A stretch of 64,000 nt of DNA from Candidatus Desulfosporosinus nitrosoreducens (GCF_030954495.1 NZ_JAVHUW010000046.1:1-64000); one strand, 5' to 3'; positions 51,827 to 62,827 are shown, counted from the stretch's first letter. Numbers and translations: made by a program. The notes: generated by a model from the letters alone, not told the origin.

Positions 51827-54247
51827 TTATGACACAACAGGCCGCTCCTCAGGCTGCGTATTATCCACGGGAATTCCTTTTGTTCCGTAAACGGCATGTC
51901 TTGAAGCTTCTCCTGCTACTTCATCCGAATGAGCTAAAGGCAAAAGGGCCAGTTGCAGGACTTCTTCAATTCGGCTGACAAAGTGAAACTCAAGGATTTT
52001 ACGAACCTTCTCCGGAACTTCCTCAAGGTCTTTGCGGTTTTCTTCCGGAAGCAAGACAACCTTAATTCCCGCCCGATGGGCTGCCAGAACCTTTTCCTTA
52101 ACTCCGCCGATCGGCAATACATTTCCCCTTAGAGTTATTTCTCCCGTCATAGCCAGATCCGAACGCACAGCCCGTTTTGATAAAGCGGAGGCCATAGCCG
52201 TTGCCATGGTAATTCCGGCGGAAGGACCGTCTTTAGGAATGGCACCTTCCGGAACGTGGATATGAAGATCCGTGCGCTCATAGAAATCCTCTTCGATCCC
52301 CAGCTCCAAAGCATAGGCACGTATGAAGGTCCAGGCTGCCTGAGCCGATTCTTTCATAACGTCCCCTAATTTGCCCGTCAGAGTTAAATGTCCTTTGCCG
52401 GGCAAAGGGGTCACTTCAATGGTCAAGACTACCCCTCCCAATTCCGTAAAGGCCAGTCCAGTCACTGCTCCGATCTCCGGAGCCTTAGCCGCCACTTGGA
52501 AATGATAGCGCGGCGCACCTAAGGCCGCTTCGAGGTCCTCAATAGTCAAAGGATGCGGCTCCCAATCTTCCTTTACCAGGCGAACGGCAATTTTTCGGCA
52601 AACATTCGCCACTTGTCTCTCTAAATTCCGCACCCCGGATTCCCTCGTATAATTCTGAATCAGTTTAAGCAGCATCCCTTCATCCAAAGAAAAAACATCG
52701 TCCTTAAGTCCGTGAGTTTTCATTTGTTTGGGAACAAGGTAACGCTTAGCGATATTTACTTTCTCGTCTTCAGTGTAGCCGCTTAGCGTGATTACTTCCA
52801 TCCTGTCCAAGAGCGGGCGGGGAATGGTTTCCAAGGTATTTGCCGTCAGCACAAAAAAGGTTTGTGACAAATCAAAAGGTACTTCCAAATAATGATCCGT
52901 AAAGGTGGAATTTTGCTCGGGGTCCAGTACTTCGAGCAAAGCAGAAGCCGGGTCACCGCGGAAATCTGAGGACATCTTGTCGATTTCATCCAGCAGGAAG
53001 ACAGAATTGCGCGTTCCGGCGGTTCGAATTCCCTGAATAATTCGTCCCGGCAAAGCCCCGATATACGTGCGGCGGTGTCCTCTGATTTCGGCTTCATCAC
53101 GCAAGCCTCCCAGAGACATCCGCACAAACTTTCGGTCTAAAGAGCGGGCGATAGATTGGGCCAGAGACGTCTTGCCAACGCCCGGCGGCCCCACTAAGCA
53201 GAGTATCGGACTCTTCATTTTGGGAGTCAGCTTGCGAATAGCCAGAAACTCCAGAATCCGTTCTTTGACTTTTTCCAGTCCATAGTGATCTTCATTGAGA
53301 ATAGTTTCGGCTTTGCCAAGATCTATTTTATCTTTTGAAGCCTTCGTCCAGGGCAGGGCTAAAAGCCAATCCAAATATGTGCGCACGACAGTACCTTCAG
53401 CCGAGGAGGGGGGCATTTTCTCCAAACGCTCAATTTCCTTCAGAGCTTTCTGTTCAACCTCTTTAGGGCACTTGGCTTTGGCTACCTTCTCCCGATATTC
53501 ATCAGCCTCAACTTGACGCTCATCCTTATCGCCTAATTCCTTCTGGATCGCTTTAATTTGTTCGCGTAAGTAATATTCTTTCTGGGCCTTATCCATCTGC
53601 TTGCGCACTCTCAAACCAATGCGGCGTTCCAATTCCATAATCTCAATCTCACGCATGATAAGTTCGGTCAGACGTTCCAAACGTTCATTAATTACCAAAG
53701 CTTCCAGGATCGTTTGTTTGTCGGGAACTTTAAGGTTGAGATGAGAAGCGACAATATCCGCAAGCTGACCTGGTTCCTCTACAGCCAACACCGTACCTAA
53801 GGTTTCAACCGGTACGCGCTTGCTTAACCGGGCATACTCTTCAAATTGATGGGTCATTCCTCGAACCAACGTTTCCGTTTCCGTCGTTACAGGTACCTTG
53901 TCCTGAGTTAATTCTTCAACCCGAACTTTGAAAAACGGTTCCTCTTGAAGAAATTCCAACACATGTCCCCGGGAAATTCCTTCGACCAGGACACGCATAG
54001 TACCTCCCGGAAGCTTCAGGAGCTGCTTAATTTCCGCCACCGTACCCATGGTGTACAAGTCGGCCGTTGTCGGAGAATCAATTTCTGTTTCTTTTTGTGA
54101 AGTTAAGAGAATAATTCGTTCTCCGAGCATTGCTTCTTCAATCGCAGCCATGGAACGCTCTCTGCCAACATCAAGGTGAATAACCATATACGGAAATACT
54201 AGAATTCCACGCAACGGGAGCAATGGTAATTCACGTTCTTTACTCAC
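51827..54247 (-). CDS. lon: ATP-dependent Lon protease (LonA)
   Basis: This is an 806-residue Lon. It has an N-terminal substrate domain ([20 protein letters not shown]), a coiled-coil middle, an AAA+ module with Walker [12 protein letters not shown] near residue 355 and Walker [11 protein letters not shown], and a protease domain with Ser676 (DGPSAGI) and Lys719 ([11 protein letters not shown]) as the catalytic dyad. It degrades damaged and regulatory proteins. The start is GTG at 54247 with GGGGGG upstream. A terminator between lonB and lon suggests partly independent expression. Confidence 0.97.
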   Translation of the reverse strand: MSKERELPLLPLRGILVFPYMVIHLDVGRERSMAAIEEAMLGERIILLTSQKETEIDSPTTADLYTMGTVAEIKQLLKLPGGTMRVLVEGISRGHVLEFLQEEPFFKVRVEELTQDKVPVTTETETLVRGMTHQFEEYARLSKRVPVETLGTVLAVEEPGQLADIVASHLNLKVPDKQTILEALVINERLERLTELIMREIEIMELERRIGLRVRKQMDKAQKEYYLREQIKAIQKELGDKDERQVEADEYREKVAKAKCPKEVEQKALKEIERLEKMPPSSAEGTVVRTYLDWLLALPWTKASKDKIDLGKAETILNEDHYGLEKVKERILEFLAIRKLTPKMKSPILCLVGPPGVGKTSLAQSIARSLDRKFVRMSLGGLRDEAEIRGHRRTYIGALPGRIIQGIRTAGTRNSVFLLDEIDKMSSDFRGDPASALLEVLDPEQNSTFTDHYLEVPFDLSQTFFVLTANTLETIPRPLLDRMEVITLSGYTEDEKVNIAKRYLVPKQMKTHGLKDDVFSLDEGMLLKLIQNYTRESGVRNLERQVANVCRKIAVRLVKEDWEPHPLTIEDLEAALGAPRYHFQVAAKAPEIGAVTGLAFTELGGVVLTIEVTPLPGKGHLTLTGKLGDVMKESAQAAWTFIRAYALELGIEEDFYERTDLHIHVPEGAIPKDGPSAGITMATAMASALSKRAVRSDLAMTGEITLRGNVLPIGGVKEKVLAAHRAGIKVVLLPEENRKDLEEVPEKVRKILEFHFVSRIEEVLQLALLPLAHSDEVAGEASRHAVYGTKGIPVDNTQPEERPVVS

Positions 54248-54272
54248 TTAAAATCCCCCCTATTAGATCTAT

Positions 54273-54299
54273 AGAAAAAGACACACTACAGCTAGTGTG
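54273..54299 (-). terminator. Terminator between lonB and lon
   Basis: On the minus strand CACACTA-GCTG-TAGTGTG (54282-54299) is followed by TCTTTTTC. It lies in the 73-bp gap after lonB. Confidence 0.7.
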
Positions 54300-54320
54300 C
54301 CAAACTTATCTTCTCCTATT

Positions 54321-56063
54321 CTAACATGTTTTGCCTCGATCAGGCAAATTTACAGCCGCATTGTTAACCACTTTATTGACGGCAAAATCCAAACAGCTTA
54401 AGACTTCTTCAAGCGGCGGACGCATTTCGGCTTTTTCTAATTTTATGCCGGAAGGCATAGACAACTCTAAAACTTGAGTGAGCTCCTCGACGGGAATAAC
54501 CTTTATCCCTTCAAGTTCAGCAAAACGCTCCTGCCAATTTTCTTTAGGAATCAGGACCCGCTTGCACCCTGCCTGCTTGGCCGCCTCAATCTTGGCTGCA
54601 ACGCCGCCGATAGGCTTAACCCTCCCCCGAATCGACAACTCTCCGGTCATTGCCAGGTAATTATCCACTTTTTTTTGCAGAATTGCGGAAATAGTGGCCG
54701 TAGCAATGGCAATTCCTGCCGAAGGCCCATCTAAAGGAACCCCGCCGGGAAAATTAACATGGAGATCGTAATTTGCAGGTTGAATTCCAAGCTGTCGCCG
54801 CAAAACTGTCAGGACATTTTCTATGGAACTGCGGGCCATGCTCTTGCGCCGGATCTTCTTCCCTTCACTGCCTTGTTCTTCTTCTTCTACTATTCCTGTT
54901 ACCAGCAGAGTTCCGGTTCCCGGGGCAACAGGCAGAGCAGTTACTTCAAGCTCTAATAAAGCTCCCATGTTGGGTCCGTAAATGGCTAAACCGTTGACCA
55001 CTCCAACACTGGCTTCCAAGGGGACTTTTCTCTCGGGACGCGGAGTGTACTGACCTGTTGTAACTACCCATTCTACAATTTCCACATCCACTTCGCTCAA
55101 TTGGTCTGTCAAAGCAACTCCTGCGGCTAATTGGACCATATTGACTGCTTCCCGTCCGTTGGAGGCAAATTGTTTAATCACATCAATTGCCGCCGGGGTA
55201 AAGGGCATATCCATCTTGGCTGCGGCCACACAGGCTATCTCCCCGATTTCATCAGGCAATAAGCCCCGGAAGTAAACCTCCATACAGCGCGAGCGAATCG
55301 CCGGCGGAATCTCCTCCGGGCTTCGAGTCGTTGCCCCTACTAAGCGGAAATCCGCCGGAAGCCCATTTTGAAAAATATCGTGGATATGTTGGGGAATATT
55401 CGGGTCCTCTGAACTATAATAAGCACTTTCCAGAATTACTTTGCGATCTTCCAGGACTTTCAAAAGTTTATTGATTTGAATCGGATGGAGTTCACCTATT
55501 TCATCAATGAACAATATGCCTCCATGAGCTTTAGTGACCGCTCCCTGCTTGGGCTGAGGAATTCCGGCCAAACCCATAGCACCGGCCCCTTGGTAAATAG
55601 GATCATGAACTGAACCAATCAGGGGATCGGCAATTCCCCGCTCATCAAAACGTGCCGTTGCACCGTCAATTTCTGTGAAACAAGCGTTTTCTTTGAAAGG
55701 GGACAGAGGATTTTTCTTAGCCTCTTCCAAAATAAGCCGGGCGGCTGCAGTTTTCCCTACACCCGGTGAACCGTAAATCAGCACATGCTGGGGATTAGGA
55801 CCACAGAGGGCGGCTCTTAAGGCTTTAATTCCCTCTTTCTGCCCGATAATTTCAGCAAAGTGAACGGGACGGGTTTTTTCGGACAGAGGAGTTGTTAAGG
55901 CTACTTTACGCATCTTTTGCAACTTTTCAAGTTCTTTACGTGATTCTCGTTCAACGGAAATTTTATTTCCTTGTTGTGATTTGAGCATCCCCCAAAAATA
56001 GAGCCCGATGACAACAGCGAAAACCAACTGAACGACCATGACTATTCCGCTCAGTCCACTCAT
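54321..56063 (-). CDS. lonB: Sporulation-associated Lon-like protease LonB
   Basis: This has 580 residues from the ATG at 56063 (MSGLSGIVMVVQL), with AGAGGAAATG upstream. An N-terminal transmembrane helix (VVQLVFAVVIGLYFWGML) anchors it. The AAA+ domain has GSPGVGKTAAARL and ILFIDEIGEL; the protease domain has DGPSAGI and GGVAAKIEAAKQAG with the Ser-Lys dyad. It is shorter than LonA because the N-terminal substrate domain is absent. In Bacillus, LonB is made in the forespore. It is placed between clpX and lonA, the classic order. Confidence 0.95.
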   Translation of the reverse strand: MSGLSGIVMVVQLVFAVVIGLYFWGMLKSQQGNKISVERESRKELEKLQKMRKVALTTPLSEKTRPVHFAEIIGQKEGIKALRAALCGPNPQHVLIYGSPGVGKTAAARLILEEAKKNPLSPFKENACFTEIDGATARFDERGIADPLIGSVHDPIYQGAGAMGLAGIPQPKQGAVTKAHGGILFIDEIGELHPIQINKLLKVLEDRKVILESAYYSSEDPNIPQHIHDIFQNGLPADFRLVGATTRSPEEIPPAIRSRCMEVYFRGLLPDEIGEIACVAAAKMDMPFTPAAIDVIKQFASNGREAVNMVQLAAGVALTDQLSEVDVEIVEWVVTTGQYTPRPERKVPLEASVGVVNGLAIYGPNMGALLELEVTALPVAPGTGTLLVTGIVEEEEQGSEGKKIRRKSMARSSIENVLTVLRRQLGIQPANYDLHVNFPGGVPLDGPSAGIAIATATISAILQKKVDNYLAMTGELSIRGRVKPIGGVAAKIEAAKQAGCKRVLIPKENWQERFAELEGIKVIPVEELTQVLELSMPSGIKLEKAEMRPPLEEVLSCLDFAVNKVVNNAAVNLPDRGKTC

Positions 56064-56513
56064 ACACTCATTTCCTCTCACTGATTTCTCACTGTTAGTA
56101 TTGCCACGGGGCAAAAATTAAAACATCTAATTTCACAAACTACAAAAAAATGCTTAATTTTAACAGACGATCAGGATGTATTTGCGGCACTGCAGAAATC
56201 CATCACCTGAGGGAGAGCTTCGCTGGAGCATGAGACTTATTCAATCGCCCTGTGTGGCGCGGATAAAGAAAACTTGGCTGGCGCCAAGCCTTCGGCGCAG
56301 GCCGCTGCCTAATTGCCCTGATGCGGAAGGAAAGAATTAACGAAGTTATGCTTTCTGACTGTACAAAAAGCCGCAGCAAACTAAAAGCAGTTTGCTGCGG
56401 CTTCATTCATATCGTATCGTTTATCTGTTATCTCTAACCCTCATAAAATCCAATGATCGGGGGATATCTGCCTTAAGCCAGTTTTTGCTTCCGAGCCGGT
56501 AAACGCTCTTCAC
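56064..56513. other. Intergenic region between clpX and lonB
   Basis: About 450 bp without a gene. It holds the clpX terminator (56363-56403) and a GC-rich patch at about 56270-56320 with GGCGCC and GGCGC self-complementary motifs, possibly a worn copy of the dispersed hairpin repeat. The lonB promoter would lie near 56070-56200; a sporulation promoter could not be assigned. Confidence 0.5.
56363..56403 (-). terminator. Terminator of clpX
   Basis: The 15-bp arm AAGCCGCAGCAAACT and its exact complement flank a 6-base loop (56368-56403). On the minus strand TTTTTG follows. It is a strong intrinsic terminator 110 bp past clpX. Confidence 0.85.
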
Positions 56514-57779
56514 TTAAGCTGATTCTTCTTTCTTACCTTTTTTAACCTTATCAGCCATGACGAGCATAGGCTCTTCTTTCTTTAAAACCACTTCTTGGGT
56601 AACGACACACTTTGTGACATCCGTGCGTGAAGGCAAATCGTACATCACGTTCATCATCAGCTCTTCAACGATAGCTCTCAGGCCCCGTGCCCCGGTATTC
56701 CGGCGTATAGCTTCTTCCGCTATAGAAGTGAGAGCAGTATCCTTGAATTCCAAAGTAACACCGTCTAATTCCATAAGCTTTTGATACTGTTTGACGAGAG
56801 CGTTCTTCGGCTCTGTCAAGATACGGACTAAGGCTGCTTCATCCAACGCTTCTAAAGTAACAATGACGGGAAGACGTCCCACAAACTCGGGAATCAGCCC
56901 ATACTTCTGAAGGTCGGCGGGTAAAATCCCTTTGAGAACTTCTCCAATTTTCATATCCTTTTTATTTTGGATATTCGCTCCAAAACCCATGGTTTTTTCT
57001 CCAACGCGGTTTTGGATGATCTTTTCAATCCCGTCAAAGGCGCCACCCACAATAAACAGGATATTGGTGGTATCAAGCTGGATAAATTCCTGATGGGGAT
57101 GCTTTCGTCCGCCTTGAGGAGGGACGCTGGCCACAGTTCCTTCGAGAATTTTCAACAAAGCCTGCTGAACCCCTTCTCCGGACACATCCCGGGTTATCGA
57201 AGGGTTTTCTGATTTGCGGGCTATTTTATCGATTTCATCGATATATACAATACCCTTTTCCGCTTTTTCAACATCGTAATCAGCAGCCTGGATTAACTTT
57301 AAAAGGATATTTTCAACATCCTCGCCGACATAACCCGCTTCTGTAAGAGACGTGGCATCCGCGATAGCAAAAGGTACGTTAAGAACCTTCGCCAGAGTCG
57401 AGGCCAGCAAAGTTTTTCCTGAACCCGTAGGTCCCAGCATAATGATGTTGGATTTTTGTAATTCCACATCATCGATTTTCATGCCTAAGTTTATTCTTTT
57501 GTAATGATTGTATACAGCCACGGAAAGAGCCTTTTTAGCTTGCTCCTGGCCAATTACATATTGATCAATAATCGCCCGGATCTCTTTAGGCTTCAGGATG
57601 TCCCCAATTTCTACGCCAAGATCATCGGTGAGCTCTTCCTCAATAATCTCATTACAAAGTTCAATGCATTCATCGCAAATATAAACGCCCGGACCGGCAA
57701 CCAGTTTCTTAACTTGCTCCTGGGTCTTACCGCAAAATGAACACTTTAGTTGATTTTTATCGTCGGTGTACTTTGCCAT
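56514..57779 (-). CDS. clpX: ATP-dependent Clp protease ATPase subunit ClpX
   Basis: This is a 421-residue ClpX. The N-terminal zinc-binding domain has [13 protein letters not shown] and CDECIELC. The AAA+ core has Walker [14 protein letters not shown] near residue 118 and Walker [11 protein letters not shown]. The ClpP-binding IGF-type loop is present as MGFGAN-like IMLGP context and [14 protein letters not shown]. It unfolds tagged substrates for ClpP. The gene follows tig by 41 bp; clpP, which usually sits between tig and clpX in clostridia, is absent here. Confidence 0.97.
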   Translation of the reverse strand: MAKYTDDKNQLKCSFCGKTQEQVKKLVAGPGVYICDECIELCNEIIEEELTDDLGVEIGDILKPKEIRAIIDQYVIGQEQAKKALSVAVYNHYKRINLGMKIDDVELQKSNIIMLGPTGSGKTLLASTLAKVLNVPFAIADATSLTEAGYVGEDVENILLKLIQAADYDVEKAEKGIVYIDEIDKIARKSENPSITRDVSGEGVQQALLKILEGTVASVPPQGGRKHPHQEFIQLDTTNILFIVGGAFDGIEKIIQNRVGEKTMGFGANIQNKKDMKIGEVLKGILPADLQKYGLIPEFVGRLPVIVTLEALDEAALVRILTEPKNALVKQYQKLMELDGVTLEFKDTALTSIAEEAIRRNTGARGLRAIVEELMMNVMYDLPSRTDVTKCVVTQEVVLKKEEPMLVMADKVKKGKKEESA

Positions 57780-57820
57780 CCTCTCACCTCTATACCTCAG
57801 AATTTCCCTTAAGGCGCAGT

Positions 57821-59104
57821 TTAGGCGTTCTGTTCCGCTAAAAAGTTGACAGTTTTTTCTTGGACCAGATTTTGCCTAAAGAACTCCATCTGTCCACGCT
57901 CCATAAGGGATTGCTTGAGCACTGCAGGGTCTTGTTTAAAACGCTCACCAAGTTTTTGGATTCCTTCATTTACTTCGTCTTCTGTAACCGTAATTCCTTC
58001 TGCTTTGGCAACAGCTTCTAAAACTAAATCAGTTTTTACGCCTTCGACAGCTTGAGGACGTAGTTGCTCCCGCATTTTTTGCTCAGATGAGTTGGTAAAC
58101 TGATAGTACTGATCCATAGTCATTCCTTGCGCAATGAGGTTGTTGTTTAATTCTTCCACCATGTCGTTAATTCGTTCCGTAAACATAACTTCCGGAATCT
58201 CGACGCTAGCATTGTCTACCACTTTAGTGATAACTGCTTTAAGGTAGTCATCTTTAGCTTTTGATTCACCGATCTTCATTAATTTATTCCGCAAATCGGT
58301 TTTCAATTCATCCAAGGTTTCAAATTCGCTGACATCTTTGGCAAATTCATCATCCAATGGTGAAAGTTCTTTGCGTTGAATTTTTTTAATATCCGTTTTA
58401 AAGACAGCCTTCTGCCCTGCTAGCTCTGCACTATGATATTCATCAGGGAAGGTAACGTTGACATCAGCATGTTGTCCGATTTCAGCACCAATGAGACCTT
58501 CTTCAAACCCGGGAATAAACGTTCCCGAACCAATAACAAGCTCATAGTTTTCAGCCTTGCCGCCTGCAAAAGGAAGGTCATCTTTAAAGCCTTCAAAATC
58601 AAGAGTAACGATATCACCGTTTTCAACTTTGCCGTCTTCTATGGTTAAGAGCCGTGCATGCTGCTGTTGTCTGCCTTTCAGTTCTTCCATAACTTGCTCT
58701 TCGGTCACGGTAGCGGCATTTTGTTCGACATTCAAGCCTTTGTATTCACCCAGTACTACTTCGGGACGAACGACAACTTTGGCTTTGAAAATGAGTTCTT
58801 TGCCTTCTTCGACCTGTACCAGTTCCACGTCGGGACGATCAACAGGACGAATTCCGCTTTCTGCAACAGCTTGAGCGTAAGCCGGTCCGATGACCTTATC
58901 GAGAGCTTCATCATAAAGAGCTGCTTTGCCCACATGAAGCTCCACCATTCTTCGCGGAGCCTTTCCTTTGCGGAACCCGGGAATATTCACTCTTTTAGCC
59001 AGACCTTTAGCCGTTTGATTGACCGCATTAACAAATTTTTCTGCTTCAACGGTGACTTCCAGAGCCACAACATTTTTTGCAAGATTTTCTACTGAGACTG
59101 ACAT
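57821..59104 (-). CDS. tig: Trigger factor (ribosome-associated chaperone and PPIase)
   Basis: This is a 427-residue trigger factor. It has an N-terminal ribosome-binding domain with [16 protein letters not shown], a central FKBP-type PPIase domain ([20 protein letters not shown]...[15 protein letters not shown]) and a C-terminal helical chaperone arm. Domain order and length are standard. It has the AAGGGGGAG ribosome site and its own promoter and structured leader upstream. Confidence 0.97.
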   Translation of the reverse strand: MSVSVENLAKNVVALEVTVEAEKFVNAVNQTAKGLAKRVNIPGFRKGKAPRRMVELHVGKAALYDEALDKVIGPAYAQAVAESGIRPVDRPDVELVQVEEGKELIFKAKVVVRPEVVLGEYKGLNVEQNAATVTEEQVMEELKGRQQQHARLLTIEDGKVENGDIVTLDFEGFKDDLPFAGGKAENYELVIGSGTFIPGFEEGLIGAEIGQHADVNVTFPDEYHSAELAGQKAVFKTDIKKIQRKELSPLDDEFAKDVSEFETLDELKTDLRNKLMKIGESKAKDDYLKAVITKVVDNASVEIPEVMFTERINDMVEELNNNLIAQGMTMDQYYQFTNSSEQKMREQLRPQAVEGVKTDLVLEAVAKAEGITVTEDEVNEGIQKLGERFKQDPAVLKQSLMERGQMEFFRQNLVQEKTVNFLAEQNA

Positions 59105-59256
59105 ATATTCTCCCCCTTAAAACACTATTTACTCTATGTGCAAGGCAATTGTGGGATACTTCGATAGTCTTACCGTTTTTTCAGACTACAAACCCCGCTT
59201 AAGCCAAATACATCCCTGAAAATCTCGATTTTTAGCATTAAACCTTAAATCTGCCT

Positions 59257-59281
59257 AAGGGGGAACATGCTGTTCCCCCTT
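59257..59281 (-). promoter_or_regulatory. GC-rich hairpin in the tig 5' leader
   Basis: AAGGGGGAACA, a 3-base loop and the exact complement TGTTCCCCCTT form an 11-bp stem about 50 bases after the promoter's start site and 150 bp before tig. No U-tract follows, so it is a leader structure or protein site rather than a terminator. Confidence 0.5.
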
Positions 59282-59337
59282 GCTCATAAAGTTCCCTGTA
59301 AAATGGCAAAAAATCAATCCAAAAAATTTACTAGCCA

Positions 59338-59366
59338 ATTATACCAGACTTAAGCGCGGTAATCAA
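59338..59366 (-). promoter_or_regulatory. tig promoter
   Basis: TTGATT (59361-59366) and a perfect TATAAT (59338-59343) lie 17 bp apart on the minus strand, 230 bp upstream of tig. Confidence 0.75.
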
Positions 59367-59444
59367 ATATAAGACAAAAAAGCACCCGTTTGCTCTCTAT
59401 TTCTTTAATCTTCAAAAACAATCTCTTATAATCCAATCAGGTTT

Positions 59445-60710
59445 TTAGCGCTTAGCGGACTTCCCTTCTGAGACGGCATGTGAAAGCAATCTGTTGCGAC
59501 TAATCCAAACCAGTTTTGTTTTATTGCCCAGACGGTCGTTGGGACGATCCTTACCCGCCGGATGATAGACGCGCATAATCATCCTTTGCAGCCAGGCAAT
59601 GCCTTTACTTCTCCACGTTTCGGGCAATTCTTGAACTTCAAAACCAAAACCTTTAACCCCCCGGTAGATCAAGGTCTCCCCCATAAAAACCTTAATGTGG
59701 GAATATCCCGGATTGTCGGTTATATACCGGGCCAAATCGGGCAGAGACGCCCGGGCCTGACGCAGGGCTTTTAGGGCTATTTTCTGGATATCCTGGCCTT
59801 TGGCCTGAAGACGAACGTTATCCATGTGGATTTCCGCCACCGGGTCCCCTTTCTCCGCCAACAGCTCTCCAGCGTCGTCATAAAGATTGGGGCCCTCATA
59901 AATTGTTTTTTCCAACCGAAAAATATTAGTTGCATCGACTCGTTCCACGTGATGTTTACGGGCATAATAGTGTTCCCATTTTTCCCAGATCCGAAATATA
60001 AAACGCTGTCCAAGAGACCAATTCGGAAATTCAAGCGGCACAAAAGGCAATTTCAAATCTTTTATTACCCGCTTATTTAAAAGGTCTAAAGCAGTCAGGG
60101 TATTTTCCGGAGCTCCGCTGTCGCCGCCGCTGTCATGCAAAACAACAATAGATCCTTCATTAACTTTGCTTATGATACGAGCCACTATTTCTTCAGGAGA
60201 ACGCTTGATTTGCCAATCATGTCCTTCCACATTCCATAAGACCGCTTTCATGCCATGTCTTTTTAGCCACCACCAAGTCATGAGGTTAAAGGTCCCCCAA
60301 GGCGGACGCATCCAAGTTATTTTTTGCCCTGTGAGCTGCTCCAGAAGGCGTAAACTCTCTGTCCATTCTTGCCAGGTTTTCCAGGGGGAAGTGAACCAGG
60401 CATAGCGATGGCGCAGAGAATGAACCCCAAGTTGATGCCCCTCCTCAAGGATTAAGCGGACCAATTCCGGATATTCCGCCGCCTTTTCAGCAATAACAAA
60501 AAACGTCGCGGAAATGTTATGCCTCTTTAAAGCCTGTAACAAACGCGGAGTAACCATTGGGTCCGGTCCATCATCAAAGGTCAGAGCCACACCAGAGCTA
60601 AATTGGCGTTTCCAGCTCCCAAGACCTAAGCGATGAAGGAAGAAGTCCGGGATTACAGTATAGAGGGCTAAACTTAAGATAAGGCAAAGCAGTACATTTT
60701 CCCAGACCAT
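59445..60710 (-). CDS. Polysaccharide deacetylase with YkoP-like C-terminal domain
   Basis: This is a 421-residue protein. An N-terminal membrane segment is followed by a NodB carbohydrate deacetylase domain: TFDDGPDP (catalytic Asp and metal Asp), HSLRHRY (two metal His), RPPWG and VLHDSGG (second His). From about residue 225 a second domain of about 190 residues (GLRIWEKWEHYYARK-like, ending in LVWISRNRLLSH) resembles the YkoP-like domain found with such enzymes in Bacillus. It likely deacetylates cell-wall or surface glycan. It follows the MGDG-type glycosyltransferase gene by 54 bp. Confidence 0.88.
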   Translation of the reverse strand: MVWENVLLCLILSLALYTVIPDFFLHRLGLGSWKRQFSSGVALTFDDGPDPMVTPRLLQALKRHNISATFFVIAEKAAEYPELVRLILEEGHQLGVHSLRHRYAWFTSPWKTWQEWTESLRLLEQLTGQKITWMRPPWGTFNLMTWWWLKRHGMKAVLWNVEGHDWQIKRSPEEIVARIISKVNEGSIVVLHDSGGDSGAPENTLTALDLLNKRVIKDLKLPFVPLEFPNWSLGQRFIFRIWEKWEHYYARKHHVERVDATNIFRLEKTIYEGPNLYDDAGELLAEKGDPVAEIHMDNVRLQAKGQDIQKIALKALRQARASLPDLARYITDNPGYSHIKVFMGETLIYRGVKGFGFEVQELPETWRSKGIAWLQRMIMRVYHPAGKDRPNDRLGNKTKLVWISRNRLLSHAVSEGKSAKR

Positions 60711-60764
60711 GTTTTACCTCTCCATCTTTCACAATTTCTTCCCCTATTTCTTTGTCCATATTTT

Positions 60765-61922
60765 CTAACCAATCCTGGAGACACTGCGCCGATCTTCCAC
60801 AAGCTGCAGGATTCCCTCTACGGCAAGTTCCGCAGCATGGCCGGGAACAGCCTTAGCTGCTGCTATGCGCATGCGCTCTAAATCCTCGGGATGTTTTAAA
60901 AGCTTAAAAATGATTTTTTCCAACTCTTCTTCGTTCTGAGCGACCCGACCCGCACCGATATTCTCCAAATAGAGGGCATTTTCTTCTTCCTGTCCGGGAA
61001 TCGGTTTAAAAATAACTAAGGGCAAGCGCTTAGTCAGGGCTTCCGAAACAGTGAGACCACCTGCTTTAGTAATAATTATATCTGCCGCACTCATTAATTC
61101 CTCAACGTTTCTCACAAAACCAAAGCGAGCCACCGGGTTCTTACACTCTTCAACTAAAGAATCTAAAGCCTTATACAATTTTTCATCCTGCCCGCAGACA
61201 ACAATACTTTGCACAGGGATTGAAGTCTCCGAAAGGATCTTGCAGATCCATTTAGCACCGCCTAAAACCCCATAAGCTCCGCCCATCACCAACACCGTCG
61301 GGAGGTCAGGATTCATGTCCAGCTTTCTTAAAATTTCCTGACGGTCCAATTTTAGCTCAAACTTAGGACTTACCGGGATTCCGCTGACCTGAATCGATTG
61401 GGGGGCAATTCCGCGGGCCACTAACCCTTCATAAACTCCCTCACACCCTACGATGTAATGATCTACCCCGGGATGAATCCATTGGCTATGTACCGCATAG
61501 TCTGTTACCACCGTCACCAAAGGAACATTGAGGACTCCTTTTAGTCTTTGCCGTGCTAAAACACCTGCTACTGTAGGATACGTGCAAATGACGAGATCAG
61601 GTTGTAAAACCTGAATAAATCTCACAAACTCCCGGCGGCCAAGACCATTCAAAAAGCGTTGGAATAAAGAACCTGGAGGAATTTTGGAAGTACGATAGTA
61701 AAATTTTCCCCAGAGCCTGGGAGTGTGTTTGATAAGCTCAATATAAGTATTTTTAACTACAGAATTAAATGTCTTGCTAAGAAAGGCCCCAAAATCCAGG
61801 TGGGTAATTTTAACGTTCGGGTTCTTAGCGCGCAACGCTTCAATAATAGCGTCTGCTGCCCGCACATGCCCGGCGCCAAAGGACGCCGAAAAAATCAGCA
61901 CATTTAATTGTTCCACGAACAA
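60765..61922 (-). CDS. MGDG synthase-family glycosyltransferase (diacylglycerol glycosyltransferase-like)
   Basis: This is a 385-residue GT-B protein of family GT28. The N-terminal FSASFGAGHVRAADAI is the typical MGDG-synthase/UgtP start. The donor half has VLVMGGAYGVLGGAKWICK and ITKAGGLTVSEALTKRLPLV, in which the Gly-rich loop and Glu bind UDP-sugar. It probably makes glycolipid, or with the deacetylase a lipid-linked glycan. No export signal is present. It leads the operon; its partner is encoded next. Confidence 0.9.
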   Translation of the reverse strand: MFVEQLNVLIFSASFGAGHVRAADAIIEALRAKNPNVKITHLDFGAFLSKTFNSVVKNTYIELIKHTPRLWGKFYYRTSKIPPGSLFQRFLNGLGRREFVRFIQVLQPDLVICTYPTVAGVLARQRLKGVLNVPLVTVVTDYAVHSQWIHPGVDHYIVGCEGVYEGLVARGIAPQSIQVSGIPVSPKFELKLDRQEILRKLDMNPDLPTVLVMGGAYGVLGGAKWICKILSETSIPVQSIVVCGQDEKLYKALDSLVEECKNPVARFGFVRNVEELMSAADIIITKAGGLTVSEALTKRLPLVIFKPIPGQEEENALYLENIGAGRVAQNEEELEKIIFKLLKHPEDLERMRIAAAKAVPGHAAELAVEGILQLVEDRRSVSRIG

Positions 61923-62149
61923 ACCTCCTCGTTAACCGCCTGATCTTTTTCAGAATCTGCGATAAGATGACTAACCAATCCTGAACCTCTGTTCCTAATC
62001 ATTATAACGTGAAATCTGCAGTTCACCAAATTCTGGAGACCAATTGTTAAATTGGGAATAACTCATATTATTTGGGGTAATATAAATTTTGCGAAATGCT
62101 TCGCCAAGCGCCAGGCATTCACAACTTTAAGTCAAAAAGGAGTACGGAA

Positions 62150-62827
62150 ATGATCATTGTTGTGCTCAGAACCATTATTTTGTATACCTTGGTCATTATA
62201 GCCCTGCGCTTGATGGGAAAGAGAGAAATCGGCCAGCTTCAGCCTTATGAACTTGTCGTTATTATTATGATTTCCGAACTTGCCGCTATTCCTACCGAAA
62301 ATGTTGGCATTCCTCTTCTCAGTGGTATTATTCCCATTATGGTGCTTCTCTTAGCCAGTGTCACCCTGGCTTGGATTTCTTTAAAGAGCGAACGGGCCAG
62401 GACAGTCCTTTGTGGTTCGCCCAGCATACTTATCGAGCGAGGAAAAATCTTAGAGCAGGAACTGAAAAAAAACCGTTATAGTCTCACCGACCTGCTCGAA
62501 GAGCTGCGTATAAAGAACGTGCCGAACATCGCCGACGTCGAATTTGCCGTCCTGGAAACCAACGGGCAGCTAAGTGTTTTTCCCAAGTCCCAGAATAGGC
62601 CCACAATTCCCAAGGATTTTATGTTAAAAACCCAATATGAAGGACTCCCTTTAACTTTGATTATGGACGGCGCCTTAAATCAAAGAAATCTTCAGCAAGG
62701 AAATAAAGACTTAAATTGGCTTATGAACGAGTTGAAAAAGTACAACATCAACCGCGTAGAAGATGTCTTCCTAGCCAGTTTAGATACTTCGAATACGCTC
62801 TTTGTCCAAGCCAAGAACCGCTCGTAA
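62150..62827 (+). CDS. DUF421/YetF family membrane protein
   Basis: This has 225 residues from the ATG at 62150 (MIIVVLRTIILYTLV), with AAAGGAG upstream. Three N-terminal helices precede the DUF421 core: RLMGKREIGQLQPYELVVII, then a cytoplasmic half with RGKILEQELKKNRYSLTDLL and LREL/EELRIKNVPNIADVEFAV. This is the YetF/YrbG layout. Such proteins occur widely in spore formers (YetF-type proteins have been linked to germination and spore membranes in Bacillus). It is followed 110 bp later by a DUF4363 gene, a common pairing. Confidence 0.92.
   Translation: MIIVVLRTIILYTLVIIALRLMGKREIGQLQPYELVVIIMISELAAIPTENVGIPLLSGIIPIMVLLLASVTLAWISLKSERARTVLCGSPSILIERGKILEQELKKNRYSLTDLLEELRIKNVPNIADVEFAVLETNGQLSVFPKSQNRPTIPKDFMLKTQYEGLPLTLIMDGALNQRNLQQGNKDLNWLMNELKKYNINRVEDVFLASLDTSNTLFVQAKNRS

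Larger units (their letters stand above)
59105..59444. other. Intergenic region: tig leader and 3' end of the deacetylase operon
   Basis: 340 bp without a gene. It holds the tig promoter (59338-59366), a leader hairpin (59257-59281) and, near 59375, a short T-rich end of the upstream operon (AGCA..TGCTTTTTT on the minus strand), which looks like a weak terminator. Confidence 0.6.

Noticed and set aside
51679..51897. 72-codon minus-strand frame between lon and engB
   Set aside because: It overlaps the ends of both genes in a different frame and has no ribosome site or recognisable protein features.
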